Origin: CAWAND01 sp963807065
GTDB lineage: Bacteria > Chloroflexota > Anaerolineae > Anaerolineales > E44-bin32
Direction: 5' to 3'
Assembly: GCA_963807065.1 (NCBI GenBank)
Contig: CAWDZQ010000003.1
Coordinates: 620,001 to 684,000, forward strand
DNA: 64,000 nt
Shown: positions 17,075-25,586 of the stretch, piece by piece
Layout of the letters: each line of letters starts with the position of its first letter
How positions within the stretch are numbered: the stretch's first letter is position 1
Translations under genes and position numbers: made by a program
Notes under the pieces: generated by a model
Seen by the model: the letters and a program-made list of their open reading frames with translations, nothing else
Databases searched by the model: none
What the model was told of the DNA's origin: nothing

Positions 17075-18439
17075 ATGGATGAGACCCTGGTCGATGAAGT
17101 ACGAGAGCGCATCCGAAAACTGCTGGATCGCGGCCAGCTGGAAGAAGCCGCACGCGCCCTGATCGAGCTCCACCCCGCCGATCGGGCGGAGGCCTTCGCC
17201 GCAGCCGACGAAGACGTCCGGGCGAAACTGCTCCCCATGCTGAGCACGGAAGCCACGGCTGAACTCCTGTCCGAGCTTCCATCCCACCTGGCCGCCGAGA
17301 CTTCGGAACCGATGCCGGCGGGAGAGCTATCCGACGTACTCGATCGGATGGACCCCGACGAGGCGGCTGACCTCCTAGGCGACCTCCCGCCAGTGAGGGC
17401 TGCTCTGGTCCTGGGCGAGATGGACCACGCCGAAGACGTCTTGCCTCTGCTTCACCACGAGGACGAATCGGCCGGCGGGCTGATGACGACCGCCTTCGTG
17501 GCTGTCCGTCGCAAGATGACGGCCGCCGAGGCGATCGACTTTCTGCGGCAGATCGGCCCAGAGACCGAACCCCCCTACTACCTGTACGTGATCGACCGCA
17601 ACGGCAAGTTGATCGGCAATGTCGGATTGCGGGATCTGATCGTGGCCGCCCCGAGCGCCAGCGTCGAGACCTTCATGGACCGAGATGTGGTGAGCGTGCT
17701 GGCGGGTACCGACCAGGAAGAAGTCGCCCGGATGTTTGTCCGCTACGACCTGGCCGCCCTCCCGGTCGTGGATGCCATCGGCGTCCTGCTGGGCGTGATC
17801 ACCTATGACGATGTCATCGAAGTCCTCGAAGAAGAGGCCACCGAAGACGTCCTCAACATGGGTGGTATCGAAGCCGGAACGATTGCCGACCGCCCCTACT
17901 GGTCCCTGAGCATTTCCCAGGTCGTCCGATCCCGCTTCGTGTGGCTGCTTGCCCTGTTCGTGGCCGAGACCCTGACTGGCACCGTCCTGCGGCATTTCGA
18001 GGCCACTCTCCAGGAGGTGGTGTCGCTTTCGTTCTTCATCCCCCTGTTGATAGGCACCGGCGGCAACGCCGGATCTCAGACGGTGGCCAGCATTATCCGT
18101 GCTCTGGCGCTGGACGAGGTCGAGCCGAGCGATCTGATCTCAGTCCTTGTGCGCGAATTAGGCGTGGGGGCCCTGTTGGGCGTGCTCTTGGGCGCGGTTG
18201 CCTACGGACGGGTGCTGTTCTGGGGTCTCGCCCCATCCATGGCCTTGGTCGTGGCAGTCACTATCCTCTTTATTTGCATCTGGGCCAACACTGTAGGTTC
18301 GCTCGTCCCAATCGCGGCAGACGTCGTGGGCATCGATCCGGCCGTTATTTCGGCCCCGTTGATCACCACCCTCGTGGACGCCACCGGTTTGCTGATCTAC
18401 TTCAGTGTCGCCGTCCTGGTGCTGCATCCAGCGGCGTAG
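17075..18439 (+). CDS. mgtE: magnesium transporter MgtE
   Basis: Mg2+-gated magnesium channel of 454 residues. The MgtE N-domain (ALIELHPADRAEAFAAA onward, ending LLPLLHHEDESAGGLMT) is followed by a CBS-domain pair (about residues 125-245) and a C-terminal five-helix membrane domain containing the conserved GTGGNAGSQT and GVLLG segments. The ATG at 17075 has AGGAGG 6 bases upstream; the frame reads back to 16973 but that part is leader RNA. Length and domain order are normal. It begins a tightly spaced plus-strand run; the next gene starts 9 bases after its stop. Confidence 0.96.
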   Translation: MDETLVDEVRERIRKLLDRGQLEEAARALIELHPADRAEAFAAADEDVRAKLLPMLSTEATAELLSELPSHLAAETSEPMPAGELSDVLDRMDPDEAADLLGDLPPVRAALVLGEMDHAEDVLPLLHHEDESAGGLMTTAFVAVRRKMTAAEAIDFLRQIGPETEPPYYLYVIDRNGKLIGNVGLRDLIVAAPSASVETFMDRDVVSVLAGTDQEEVARMFVRYDLAALPVVDAIGVLLGVITYDDVIEVLEEEATEDVLNMGGIEAGTIADRPYWSLSISQVVRSRFVWLLALFVAETLTGTVLRHFEATLQEVVSLSFFIPLLIGTGGNAGSQTVASIIRALALDEVEPSDLISVLVRELGVGALLGVLLGAVAYGRVLFWGLAPSMALVVAVTILFICIWANTVGSLVPIAADVVGIDPAVISAPLITTLVDATGLLIYFSVAVLVLHPAA

Positions 18440-18448
18440 ACCCCTGAT

Positions 18449-19339
18449 ATGGATGCCACCCTGATCATCAACCCCTACGCCGGCCGTTGGAAAGCCAGGC
18501 GGGAGCGCCAGCATCTCGAGTCCGCGCTCAGCGAGTGCGGGATCCAAGCCCGCATCGTCGAAAGCCAGGCTCCAGGCGAGGTCATCGCCCTGGCACGCGC
18601 CGCGGCCGAGGCAGGCGAGACCCCAGTCCTGGTCGCTGGCGGCGACGGGACGATCGGCGAGGTGGTTAATGGTCTGTATCAGGCCCAGCCGGAGGCCGTC
18701 CTCGGCCCAATTGGCATTTTCCCGTTGGGCACCGCCAACGACCTGGTGGTCAATCTCGGCCTTCCGCAGACTCTGCCTGAGGCAGCCGCTGCCATTCGCG
18801 GCGGCAAGACACAGCGCATCGACCTGGGCCGAGCAAACGATTGGGTGTTCGACAACAACTCGGCGGTCGGCCTGGAGCCCGTCGTCACGCTCTACAACAT
18901 TCGCATGCGCCGGCTGAAGGGCATTGTCCGCTACCTGGTGGCGGCGCTGCGTGCCATTGGGGACAAGGGTGAATGGCACATGGCCATTGAGTGGGACGAG
19001 GGACGCTACGAGGGGCCCGTCAGCTTGGTTTCGGTCGGCAACTGCCCCCTCACCGGGGGCCTGTTCCGAATGGCGCCCGCCGCCGATCCCACGGATGGGC
19101 TGCTGACCTTCGTCTACGGCTACGCTCCCACACGGCGCAAGATGCTCAGCCTTCTTCCTCGAACGCTTTCCGGGCGATTTGTCGAGGATCCTGCCATCCA
19201 TCAACATCACACACAGCGGCTGGTCATCAGGTCGGAGCCGCCCACCCCGCTTCAGGTCGATGGTGAGCTGCGCTCGGAAGGCATTCAGCAGGTGATTTAC
19301 GAATGTCTGCCCCAACGGCTGAACGTGTACGTCGCATGA
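18449..19339 (+). CDS. diacylglycerol kinase-family lipid kinase (YegS/BmrU-like)
   Basis: A 296-residue ATP-dependent lipid kinase of the DAGK catalytic family. Seen: INPYAGR near the N-terminus, the glycine-rich nucleotide motif VAGGDGTIGEVVNGL (about residues 62-76) and GIFPLGTANDL. The C-terminal beta-sandwich includes LQVDGE, also typical of the family. It follows mgtE after 9 bases and its TGA overlaps the next ATG. In related bacteria such enzymes phosphorylate diacylglycerol or similar lipids at the membrane; the exact lipid is not evident. Confidence 0.93.
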   Translation: MDATLIINPYAGRWKARRERQHLESALSECGIQARIVESQAPGEVIALARAAAEAGETPVLVAGGDGTIGEVVNGLYQAQPEAVLGPIGIFPLGTANDLVVNLGLPQTLPEAAAAIRGGKTQRIDLGRANDWVFDNNSAVGLEPVVTLYNIRMRRLKGIVRYLVAALRAIGDKGEWHMAIEWDEGRYEGPVSLVSVGNCPLTGGLFRMAPAADPTDGLLTFVYGYAPTRRKMLSLLPRTLSGRFVEDPAIHQHHTQRLVIRSEPPTPLQVDGELRSEGIQQVIYECLPQRLNVYVA

Positions 19340-20172
19340 GCCGCTGCCTGGTGGTAAACGCTGACGACTTCGGGCGGACGGAGGGCGTCTCTCGAGGAAT
19401 CCTGCGGGCCCATCTCCATGGCATCGTGACCTCGACTACGGTCATGATCAACCTGCCCGCCGCCGCCCAAGCTATCCAGCGGGCACACGCCGAGGCCCCC
19501 GGCCTGGCGATGGGAGTGCATCTCAATCTGACCCACGGGCGGCCGGTCCTCCCGGCCGAACAGGTCCCCGGCTTGGTCGATCAGAGCGGGGACTTTCTCA
19601 CCTATGCCGAGCTGTGCACATCGATCGGGTCGATCCCTCCAGACCAAGTGCGGCGGGAATGGGAGGCGCAGATCAATGCGGCCAGCGAGTTGGGCGCCCC
19701 AATTGACCACCTTGACAGCCACCACTTCACTGCCGAACTCACCCCGGAACTTTGGGCAGTCTACCTGGGACTTGCGCGCCAGCACAAGCTGGGCGTCCGC
19801 GGCCCCCGGCCCCCCAAGATCGGCCACCAGCAAATCCTGCCTCCAGCGCCCGACACAGCTCGGTTGGAGTTCAGCGCCGCCCGCGCCCAGCTCCTGGCCA
19901 CCGGAGTGCTGTCCTCGGACGGACTCAGGGTCGATTTCTTCGGCGAAGACGCCAACCAGGAACTCCTTCTGAGCCTGCTCAAGGGGTTGCCGGATGGGGT
20001 AACGGAGCTGATGGTCCACCCGGCCATCGTCGACGACGATCTGCTCGCCTCGAGCAGCTACACCAGCGAGAGAGAGGTCGAGCTCGCGGTGCTCACGTCC
20101 CGGGTCACTCGCCAGGCCATTCAGGGCGGCAGGATTCGTCTCACTCGTTACGCCGACGCCCTGGTCGCCTGA
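19336..20172 (+). CDS. YdjC/ChbG-family carbohydrate deacetylase
   Basis: A 278-residue protein of the YdjC family, metal-dependent deacetylases that act on N-acetylated sugars such as chitooligosaccharides in characterised members. Metal and catalytic motifs are present: NADDFG (residues 8-13), GVHLNLTHGRP, HLDSHHF and MVHPA. The ATG at 19336 overlaps the previous stop (ATGA); a start 33 bases upstream is possible but less likely. Neighbouring lipid kinase and methyltransferase suggest an envelope lipid or glycolipid context, though this is inference. Confidence 0.92.
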   Translation: MSRCLVVNADDFGRTEGVSRGILRAHLHGIVTSTTVMINLPAAAQAIQRAHAEAPGLAMGVHLNLTHGRPVLPAEQVPGLVDQSGDFLTYAELCTSIGSIPPDQVRREWEAQINAASELGAPIDHLDSHHFTAELTPELWAVYLGLARQHKLGVRGPRPPKIGHQQILPPAPDTARLEFSAARAQLLATGVLSSDGLRVDFFGEDANQELLLSLLKGLPDGVTELMVHPAIVDDDLLASSSYTSEREVELAVLTSRVTRQAIQGGRIRLTRYADALVA

Positions 20173-20173
20173 C

Positions 20174-20830
20174 ATGGCCCTGCGCTGGTTCCTGGCGGGG
20201 ATCTTCCGCGAGCTTTACACCCGCATGGCCTGGCTTTACGATGCCGTGGCGCAGATTACTTCTGTCGGCGAGTGGTTCAATTGGCAGGCGGTGGCTTTCG
20301 CAGCCTTGCCGGGCGACCCCGTGCTCGAGATTGGGTTCGGAACCGGGCACATCCAGGCTGAGCTGGCCTCGAAGGGCTGGCGCACGGTGGGAATCGATCT
20401 TTCACCTCAGATGGCCGCATTGACCCGTCGCCGGCTCCTCGACCGGAAGCTGGCGCTTGAATTGATCCAAGCCGACGCCAGGGCGCTCCCCTTCGCCAGC
20501 GGCATATTCCGCAGTGCCGTGTCGACGTTTCCCAGCGAATACTTGTTTAACTCATCGACCCTGCGGGAAGCCCGCCGTGTGTTGGTTCCCAACGGCCGGC
20601 TGGTGGTCATTCCCATGGCCCAGATCACGGGCCGGGGCCTGGCCGATCGGCTCGCCGGCTGGTTGTATCGCGCCACCGGGCAGTCCGGCCCGATCTCGGA
20701 GTCATGGGTGGATGGGTTCACAGATGCCGGATTCGAAGCGCAAGTTGAAACGGTCAGCTTGCGGCGGGCGAATGTCGTCCGCATCACGGCCGATGTCCCA
20801 GGGACGAAGCAGAGTACGCGTCGCAATTGA
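20174..20830 (+). CDS. class I SAM-dependent methyltransferase (UbiE-like)
   Basis: A 218-residue methyltransferase. The SAM-binding glycine motif VLEIGFGTGHIQAEL (about residues 50-64), the acidic ribose-binding motif GIDLSPQM and motif II ADARALPFASGIF are clear. The C-terminal region ARRVLVPNGRLVVIPM is typical of the UbiE/Methyltransferase_11 group. The ATG follows the deacetylase stop by one base. Substrate is unknown; a lipid or quinone is plausible from family and context. Confidence 0.88.
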   Translation: MALRWFLAGIFRELYTRMAWLYDAVAQITSVGEWFNWQAVAFAALPGDPVLEIGFGTGHIQAELASKGWRTVGIDLSPQMAALTRRRLLDRKLALELIQADARALPFASGIFRSAVSTFPSEYLFNSSTLREARRVLVPNGRLVVIPMAQITGRGLADRLAGWLYRATGQSGPISESWVDGFTDAGFEAQVETVSLRRANVVRITADVPGTKQSTRRN

Positions 20831-20845
20831 CCACAGGAGGCCCGG

Positions 20846-21619
20846 ATGAAGAACGCCGAAGTTGGTGATCTGGCCATGTTGGCCACCCTTCAAGGCAAGC
20901 AGTTCATCTTTAAGTTGGAAGCGGATGCCATGTTCCAATCCCATCAAGGCGTCATTCGCCACAATGATCTCGTCGGCCATCCTTGGGGCACCAGCGTCCA
21001 AAGCCACCTAGGCCGTGATTTTTATTTCTTCCGCCCCACCCTGCGGGACATCCTGCTGCTCATCAAGCGACGGTCGCAGATCATCTTCCCCAAGGATATC
21101 GGCTACATCCTGCTCCGGCTCTCCGTCCGTCCGGGTGGGCGAATACTTGAAGCCGGTACGGGCTCGGGGGCGCTAACCACGGCTCTCGCATGGGCCGTGG
21201 GTTCCGAGGGCCAAGTGATTTCGTACGACCGCCGGGAGGACATGCAGGATCTGGCCCGCAAGAATCTGCTGCAAGCAGGCTTGCTCGACCGGGTGACGCT
21301 CGCATTGGGCGAAGCGGACCAGGGCTTCGACGCCGAAGATATGGACGCCGTGTTCTACGACCTTCCGGCGCCCCATCTCTACCTCGACCAGGCGTGTGCC
21401 TGCATGGTTAATGGGGGAGTGCTGGGGGCGATCCTGCCCACCGCCAATCAGGTCTCGGACTTGTTGGCGGTGCTTCACGCCAAGAAATTCACCAACATCG
21501 ACGTGTGTGAGATCATGCTACGCTTCTACAAGAACATCCCTGAGCGGCTCAGGCCCGCCGATCGCATGGTGGCGCACACCGGGTACCTGGTATTTGCCAG
21601 ACCGGTGGGAGAAGCCTGA
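20846..21619 (+). CDS. trmI: tRNA (adenine-N1)-methyltransferase TrmI
   Basis: Methylates N1 of adenine 58 in the tRNA T-loop. The 257-residue protein has the N-terminal beta domain of the GCD14/TrmI family (GHPWGTSVQSHLGRDFYFFRPT), IIFPKDIGYILLRL, the SAM motif ILEAGTGSGALTTALA, and EADQGFDAEDMDAVFYDLPAPHLYLDQA, which includes the family's DLPxP catalytic segment. The ATG has CAGGAGG 9 bases upstream. It is 15 bases after the methyltransferase gene in the same run. Confidence 0.94.
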   Translation: MKNAEVGDLAMLATLQGKQFIFKLEADAMFQSHQGVIRHNDLVGHPWGTSVQSHLGRDFYFFRPTLRDILLLIKRRSQIIFPKDIGYILLRLSVRPGGRILEAGTGSGALTTALAWAVGSEGQVISYDRREDMQDLARKNLLQAGLLDRVTLALGEADQGFDAEDMDAVFYDLPAPHLYLDQACACMVNGGVLGAILPTANQVSDLLAVLHAKKFTNIDVCEIMLRFYKNIPERLRPADRMVAHTGYLVFARPVGEA

Positions 21620-21679
21620 CCTGATGTTCGAAACCCGATTGCCAGTGCCGGAAGGCTGCGGATTGATGAGGTCTGTAAC

Positions 21680-22234
21680 ATGAGGTTTAGGAGACGCCCG
21701 CTTGGAAGAAGGCTCTTTCGCCCCCATTTGCATCCTTTTCGGCGGAGATTGAGACAGGCCAACCGTTGGGTGGAGTCCGGTCGCCCGGTGGAGGCTGCAC
21801 AGAGCTTCACCGAGCTTGCCCAGGCAGCGGCAGATCATGAACGCCCAATCGCATCGCAGCTCTACCTGCAGGCCTTCCGAGGCTACCTGGCAGCAGGGGA
21901 AATCGAGCTGGCCAAGTCCCGGTTGCTCCAAGGCATATGGTTGATGATCGACCAAGAGGACCCTCGCCTGGGGCCAGTCGCCAGCCGCCTGTGTACTGAA
22001 CTGCGTCGAGACGGACATCTCGAGCTGGCCCAAGCCGTCGAACAGATCATCCCCAGCCGCAGGGCCCAGCCGGCGCCCGAATTCTCGGCGGCCGCCTCCC
22101 CAGGACTACCCGCCAAGTGTCCTTTCTGCGGGGGCAACGTCCACCACGATCAGGTGGACCGGACCGATCCTGAGCGGCCCGCCTGTGCCTATTGTGGCAG
22201 CCCGTTGTTGGGAGACGATCCATCCGATGATTGA
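21680..22234 (+). CDS. hypothetical protein with helical repeats and C-terminal zinc ribbon
   Basis: A 184-residue protein of unknown function. The N-terminal 20 residues are very arginine-rich. Residues about 25-130 look like TPR-type helical repeats (ANRWVESGRPVEAAQSFTELAQAA, SQLYLQAFRGYLAAGEIELA). After a Pro/Ala linker the last 40 residues hold a CPFCGG...CAYCGS zinc-ribbon pair. It sits between trmI and the Nudix gene, overlapping the latter by 8 bases, so it belongs to the same transcript. No function is proposed. Confidence 0.75.
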   Translation: MRFRRRPLGRRLFRPHLHPFRRRLRQANRWVESGRPVEAAQSFTELAQAAADHERPIASQLYLQAFRGYLAAGEIELAKSRLLQGIWLMIDQEDPRLGPVASRLCTELRRDGHLELAQAVEQIIPSRRAQPAPEFSAAASPGLPAKCPFCGGNVHHDQVDRTDPERPACAYCGSPLLGDDPSDD

Positions 22235-22805
22235 GGATTTGCCCAGCCGGCTGCGGCTGGCGCTGACCGCGCGAACGCCCCAAGTGGTCAATGAGTGGGA
22301 GGCTCGCCCGGCAGCCGTCCTTGTCCCCCTCTTCCAGCACGAGGGTGCCTGGCGTCTTCTGTTCACGCGTCGAACTCAGACGGTTGACTCACATCCGGGC
22401 CAAGTGTCTTTTCCCGGGGGCGCCATTGAAAGATCCGATGGCACACCGGCTGCGGCTGCCTTGCGTGAGGCGGAAGAAGAAATCGGGCTGCCGCCGGAGA
22501 CGGTGAAGGTCCTCGGACAGTTGAACCCACTGATCACGGTCACTCAATTTATTGTGACGCCTGTGGTGGCTGAGATCCCATGGCCCTTCGCCATCACAAA
22601 CAGTCCAAGCGAGGTCGCCTCGACTTTCCACGTCCCGCTTTCCTTCCTGCAGGATCCCAACAACCTCGAAACCCAACAGCGGGAGCCGCTCATACCCGGC
22701 CGCCCGGTCGACGTCTACTATTTTCGCCCGTATCAGGACCAGGTCATTTGGGGGGTCACGGCGCGCATCACGGTCGACCTGCTCAAGCTGATCGATGTCC
22801 TTTAG
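22227..22805 (+). CDS. Nudix hydrolase, CoA pyrophosphatase-like
   Basis: A 192-residue Nudix hydrolase. The sequence HPGQVSFPGGAIERSDGT followed by AALREAEEEIGL combines the Nudix box with the upstream GQxSFPGG signature of the NudL/CoA pyrophosphatase group, which splits CoA into phosphopantetheine and 3',5'-ADP. The ATG at 22227 overlaps the end of the zinc-ribbon gene. It is the last gene before a strong terminator. Substrate assignment follows family signature only. Confidence 0.9.
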   Translation: MIEDLPSRLRLALTARTPQVVNEWEARPAAVLVPLFQHEGAWRLLFTRRTQTVDSHPGQVSFPGGAIERSDGTPAAAALREAEEEIGLPPETVKVLGQLNPLITVTQFIVTPVVAEIPWPFAITNSPSEVASTFHVPLSFLQDPNNLETQQREPLIPGRPVDVYYFRPYQDQVIWGVTARITVDLLKLIDVL

Positions 22806-22820
22806 GTGCAATAGAAAAAA

Positions 22821-22844
22821 GGGAGGAGGCTGACGCCTCCTCCC
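22821..22844. terminator. bidirectional intrinsic terminator
   Basis: Perfect 10-base arms GGGAGGAGGC and GCCTCCTCCC around a TGAC loop, preceded by a run of six A and followed by TTAAAT. It lies between the convergent Nudix (+) and rplY (-) genes and can serve both. Confidence 0.88.
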
Positions 22845-22870
22845 TTAAATCATCTTCTGCGGGAAGACTA

Positions 22871-23557
22871 CTATTCGTCGGCCGCCTCTTCCCCAGCGCC
22901 CTCTTCTTCCTCACCTTCTTCACCACCACGCCGCTCCACCAACTCCGGTTCGGCGCCCAAGCCGAGGATCTCGGCCTCTTCTTCCACTTCCTCTTCTTCT
23001 TCTTCGGCCATATAGATCACGTGGGCAACCATGTCTCCAGGGTCAGTGATCACACGCACACCCTGGCCGATCACCAGGTCTTCAACCGTGATGGCGTCAT
23101 CGATTTGCATCAATACACCCAAGTCCACCGAGATGCGGTCAGGCAGATCACCCGGTAGAGCTTCGACCTCGATTTCGTTGATGCCGGCCACCAGCACGCC
23201 GCCCTGCTCCTTGACTGCCGGGGCACTGCCTACAAGTTCAATGGGCACCTCGGTCCGGATGGCGACGTCCATGGCCACTTTCAGAAAGTCCACGTGCACC
23301 ATCTGCCGGCTGATCGGGTCCCGCTGCACATCGCGCACGATCACCTTGTGTGTGTCGCCCCCGACGTTGAGGTCGATCAACGTCGACCCGGTGATCCCGC
23401 CCATCACCCGGGCTGTTTCGCGGGCGTCGAGGGCGATGGGTACAGGTTGGATACCGCTTCCGTACAGAACAGCGGGGAGCTGACCCTGCCTTCGGATCTG
23501 CTTGACGCGCTTGCCAACCATGGCGCGTGCATTAGCTTCAAGGGTGTGTGTTTCCAA
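22871..23557 (-). CDS. rplY: 50S ribosomal protein L25 / general stress protein Ctc
   Basis: Long-form L25 of about 228 residues that binds 5S rRNA. The N-terminal L25 domain contains RRQGQLPAVLYGSG and VRDVQRDPISRQMVHVDFLKV, followed by the Ctc-type beta domain. The C-terminal 45 residues are extremely acidic (runs of glutamate), an exaggerated form of the tail seen in some relatives. TTG at 23557 is preferred because GGGAGG lies 7 bases before it; a longer reading from 23590 includes that RBS. It converges on the Nudix operon terminator. Confidence 0.92.
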   Translation of the reverse strand: METHTLEANARAMVGKRVKQIRRQGQLPAVLYGSGIQPVPIALDARETARVMGGITGSTLIDLNVGGDTHKVIVRDVQRDPISRQMVHVDFLKVAMDVAIRTEVPIELVGSAPAVKEQGGVLVAGINEIEVEALPGDLPDRISVDLGVLMQIDDAITVEDLVIGQGVRVITDPGDMVAHVIYMAEEEEEEVEEEAEILGLGAEPELVERRGGEEGEEEEGAGEEAADE

Positions 23558-23632
23558 AGTTCGGCCTCCCATAAACTGGCATTGAACCACCCGCTCGGCG
23601 TCGTTGGTCGAACGGGTGGATAGATATCGATT

Positions 23633-24121
23633 TTACCGCCGAAAGAGGCGGCTGATGAAAAAGAGTGTCCCCAAAACAAGGCCGGCCGCTAGGCCGGCGA
23701 CAAGCGAACCCCGGGTATCGAACACGGGCTGCACGGTGCCTTCGACGTCCCCCGCCAGGAGGAAGATCGTGCTGCTGCCTTCCCCCATCTCGGCCCGGCC
23801 TGCCACCATCAGGCCGGCGCGGGAGCCGCTGAGGCGTACTTTATCGCCCACCACCACGCCGGCGCCGCTGTTGTCGATAGACACGACGTTACCGCGCACG
23901 GCAAGGGCGCCCGAGAAGCTCATGCCGGCGGTTTCGGCTGTGATGATCCCAGCGCCACCGGTTCGCAACCCCACATCGCCAGCCACGATACGTCGCGCTC
24001 CACCTCGATGGATGCGGACCATTTCCGCCTCAACCGTGCCGATCTCGGCTCCGTTCAGGTTGACGATGTCGGCGTTCATCACATCTTGTTTTGTCGGTTC
24101 TTCTCGTTCATGCTCTTCCAT
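23633..24121 (-). CDS. hypothetical beta-repeat protein with C-terminal membrane anchor
   Basis: About 162 residues, function unknown. After a charged N-terminus the protein runs through short imperfect repeats of hydrophobic/glycine pattern (GAEIGTVEAEMVRIHRGG, ARRIVAGDVGLRTGGAG, SGSRAGLMVAGRAEMG), suggesting a small parallel beta-helix or bactofilin-like fold. The C-terminus is a hydrophobic helix (GLAAGLVLGTLFFISRLFRR) with positive end, consistent with a tail anchor. ATG 24121 has GAGG close upstream; GTG 24133 is the alternative. It lies upstream of rplY on the same strand and may be co-transcribed with it. Confidence 0.65.
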   Translation of the reverse strand: MEEHEREEPTKQDVMNADIVNLNGAEIGTVEAEMVRIHRGGARRIVAGDVGLRTGGAGIITAETAGMSFSGALAVRGNVVSIDNSGAGVVVGDKVRLSGSRAGLMVAGRAEMGEGSSTIFLLAGDVEGTVQPVFDTRGSLVAGLAAGLVLGTLFFISRLFRR

Positions 24122-24194
24122 CGAGGGCCTCACATGCGCAAAAAAGGCCCCGACCCCGAAAACGAGGGGGGCGCTCAGCGGATGTTGCCCTCGA

Positions 24195-24224
24195 ATTCTA
24201 CCCGGGATAGGCGCCCCACGTCAA
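24195..24224 (-). promoter_or_regulatory. promoter for the beta-repeat protein (and rplY)
   Basis: Minus strand TTGACG (24224-24219), 18-base spacer, TAGAAT (24200-24195). Predicted start near 24188, about 65 bases before the gene. Confidence 0.6.
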
Positions 24225-24231
24225 CCTTACG

Positions 24232-24286
24232 TTGATTTCGCTTGGTCGGCATGTTAAACTTGCAGATTGCCTCCTCTCTGGAGGCA
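24232..24286 (+). promoter_or_regulatory. weak promoter and leader hairpin before the Ig-like gene
   Basis: TTGATT (24232-24237), 17-base spacer, TAAACT (24255-24260). Just after it a perfect hairpin TGCCTCC/GGAGGCA with a TCTCT loop (24268-24286) would sit at the 5' end of the transcript. The promoter match is modest. Confidence 0.4.
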
Positions 24287-24324
24287 GCCCCCGCCGGAAG
24301 CGCAGGACCACCGGGTGAAGGACG

Positions 24325-25002
24325 ATGACGACACGCAATCCGTACCGCATGGCGATCTTCAGCATGGCGCTTTTGCTGAGCCTGGCCGCCTGGCAGGGCC
24401 AGGTCCCCGGCTACGCCGAGATTACCAGTCCCGGCCAAGGGCAAGCCCTGTCCGGTGTGATCACGATTCAAGGGACAGCATTTCACCCCGCTTTCCAGGA
24501 ATTCGGGATGAGCTTCGCCTATGACCCCAACCCCACGGACACGTGGTTTCCAATCGGCGATCGGGTGGCCACCCCCGTCAGCGGCAGCCGGCTGGCTGTC
24601 TGGGACACCAGCGGTCTGACACCCGGCACCTACCAGCTTCGCCTCACGCTTTACCTCGAGGACGGCAAGACGCTGGAGACGGTGGTCGGAGGGCTGACCA
24701 TCGGTCGCCCGGGCTCAGCGGCCACCCCGTCCAGTCCGCCGACGGCAACCGCCTTGCCCTTGGCCGAAAGCCAACCCAACCAACCGCCGCAAGCCGGCGT
24801 TTCGGCCTTGGCGGACCAACCCACCCCTGGAGCGACTTTGCTGCAGGTATTGAAGGTTGGCGCGCTCAGCGCGATGGCGGCCCTGCTCCTGCTGGGGCTG
24901 TATGCAGGACTGCGGCCTATGATCCGGGCCTATCTTGGCTCGGTTCAGAATCGCCGGCTCTATCCGAGGCGCCATTCGCGCAAGCGAGGCGACCGATCGT
25001 GA
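24325..25002 (+). CDS. exported Ig-like domain protein with C-terminal TM helix
   Basis: A 225-residue protein of unknown function. An N-terminal hydrophobic signal (MAIFSMALLLSLAAWQGQVPG) precedes one Ig-like beta domain (YAEITSPGQGQALSGVITIQG to LTIGRPG, about residues 30-130), then a Pro/Ser/Thr-rich linker and a TM helix (VGALSAMAALLLLGLYAG) with a basic cytoplasmic tail (RRHSRKRGDR). ATG 24325 has GAAGG upstream. Its stop overlaps the pth start, so it is probably translated together with pth and mfd. Confidence 0.75.
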   Translation: MTTRNPYRMAIFSMALLLSLAAWQGQVPGYAEITSPGQGQALSGVITIQGTAFHPAFQEFGMSFAYDPNPTDTWFPIGDRVATPVSGSRLAVWDTSGLTPGTYQLRLTLYLEDGKTLETVVGGLTIGRPGSAATPSSPPTATALPLAESQPNQPPQAGVSALADQPTPGATLLQVLKVGALSAMAALLLLGLYAGLRPMIRAYLGSVQNRRLYPRRHSRKRGDRS

Positions 25003-25586
25003 GCGCGCCGTGGCTGATTGCCGGGCTGGGCAACCCTGGCCGGAGCTTTCGTGAAAATCGTCACAATGCGGGCTTCATGGTCCTCGACCGCGCTGCGAAG
25101 CGATGGGCGGTCGAGTTCACCAAGACCCAGAACCAGGCCCTGATGGCCGAACTCCGGCTGGAGGGCGAGAAACTACTTCTGGCCAAACCTCAGACGATGA
25201 TGAACCTGTCGGGGCGGGCCGTGGCTCCCCTGGCACGCTTCTACCGGGTCCCCGTTACACAGCTGGTCGTGGTCTATGACGAGCTGGACCTGCCATTGGG
25301 CAGCCTGAGGCTGCGCCCGTTCGGAGGGACCGGCGGTCACCGCGGCATGGCGTCCATTGTCCAAGAGCTTGGAAGCGATGCGTTCCCTCGCCTGCGTGTC
25401 GGAATCGGCAGACCGCCTGGCCGTATGGACCCCGCCGACTACGTGCTCCAAGACTTTTCCGATGGTGAAGAGAATCGGTTTTCGGACACCGCCGAGCTTG
25501 CGGTGGACTGCCTGGCCCTGCTGGTGAAGGAAGGGATCGAGGCAGCCATGACGCGCTTTAACGGCGGTCCTGAGGACGCAGTGTGA
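24999..25586 (+). CDS. pth: peptidyl-tRNA hydrolase
   Basis: Releases tRNA from drop-off peptidyl-tRNA. The 195-residue protein has all Pth landmarks: IAGLGNPG at the N-terminus, the catalytic histidine in RHNAGFMV, PQTMMNLSGRAV, VYDELDLPLG and GGTGGHRGMASI. The GTG start at 24999 overlaps the previous stop (GTGA), and its own stop overlaps the mfd GTG. In many bacteria pth adjoins rplY and mfd; here rplY is nearby on the other strand. Confidence 0.96.
   Translation: MSAPWLIAGLGNPGRSFRENRHNAGFMVLDRAAKRWAVEFTKTQNQALMAELRLEGEKLLLAKPQTMMNLSGRAVAPLARFYRVPVTQLVVVYDELDLPLGSLRLRPFGGTGGHRGMASIVQELGSDAFPRLRVGIGRPPGRMDPADYVLQDFSDGEENRFSDTAELAVDCLALLVKEGIEAAMTRFNGGPEDAV

Noticed and set aside
16647..17282. 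Minus-strand frame of 211 codons covering the mgtE leader
   Set aside because: Overlaps the mgtE promoter and 5' coding region; composition is that of a shadow and no RBS fits.
18158..19315. Minus-strand frame of 385 codons
   Set aside because: Antisense to mgtE and the lipid kinase, both with full family motifs.
25051..25067. GTGAAAATCGTCACAA palindrome in pth
   Set aside because: It encodes the conserved catalytic RENRHNA segment of Pth, so the symmetry is coincidental.
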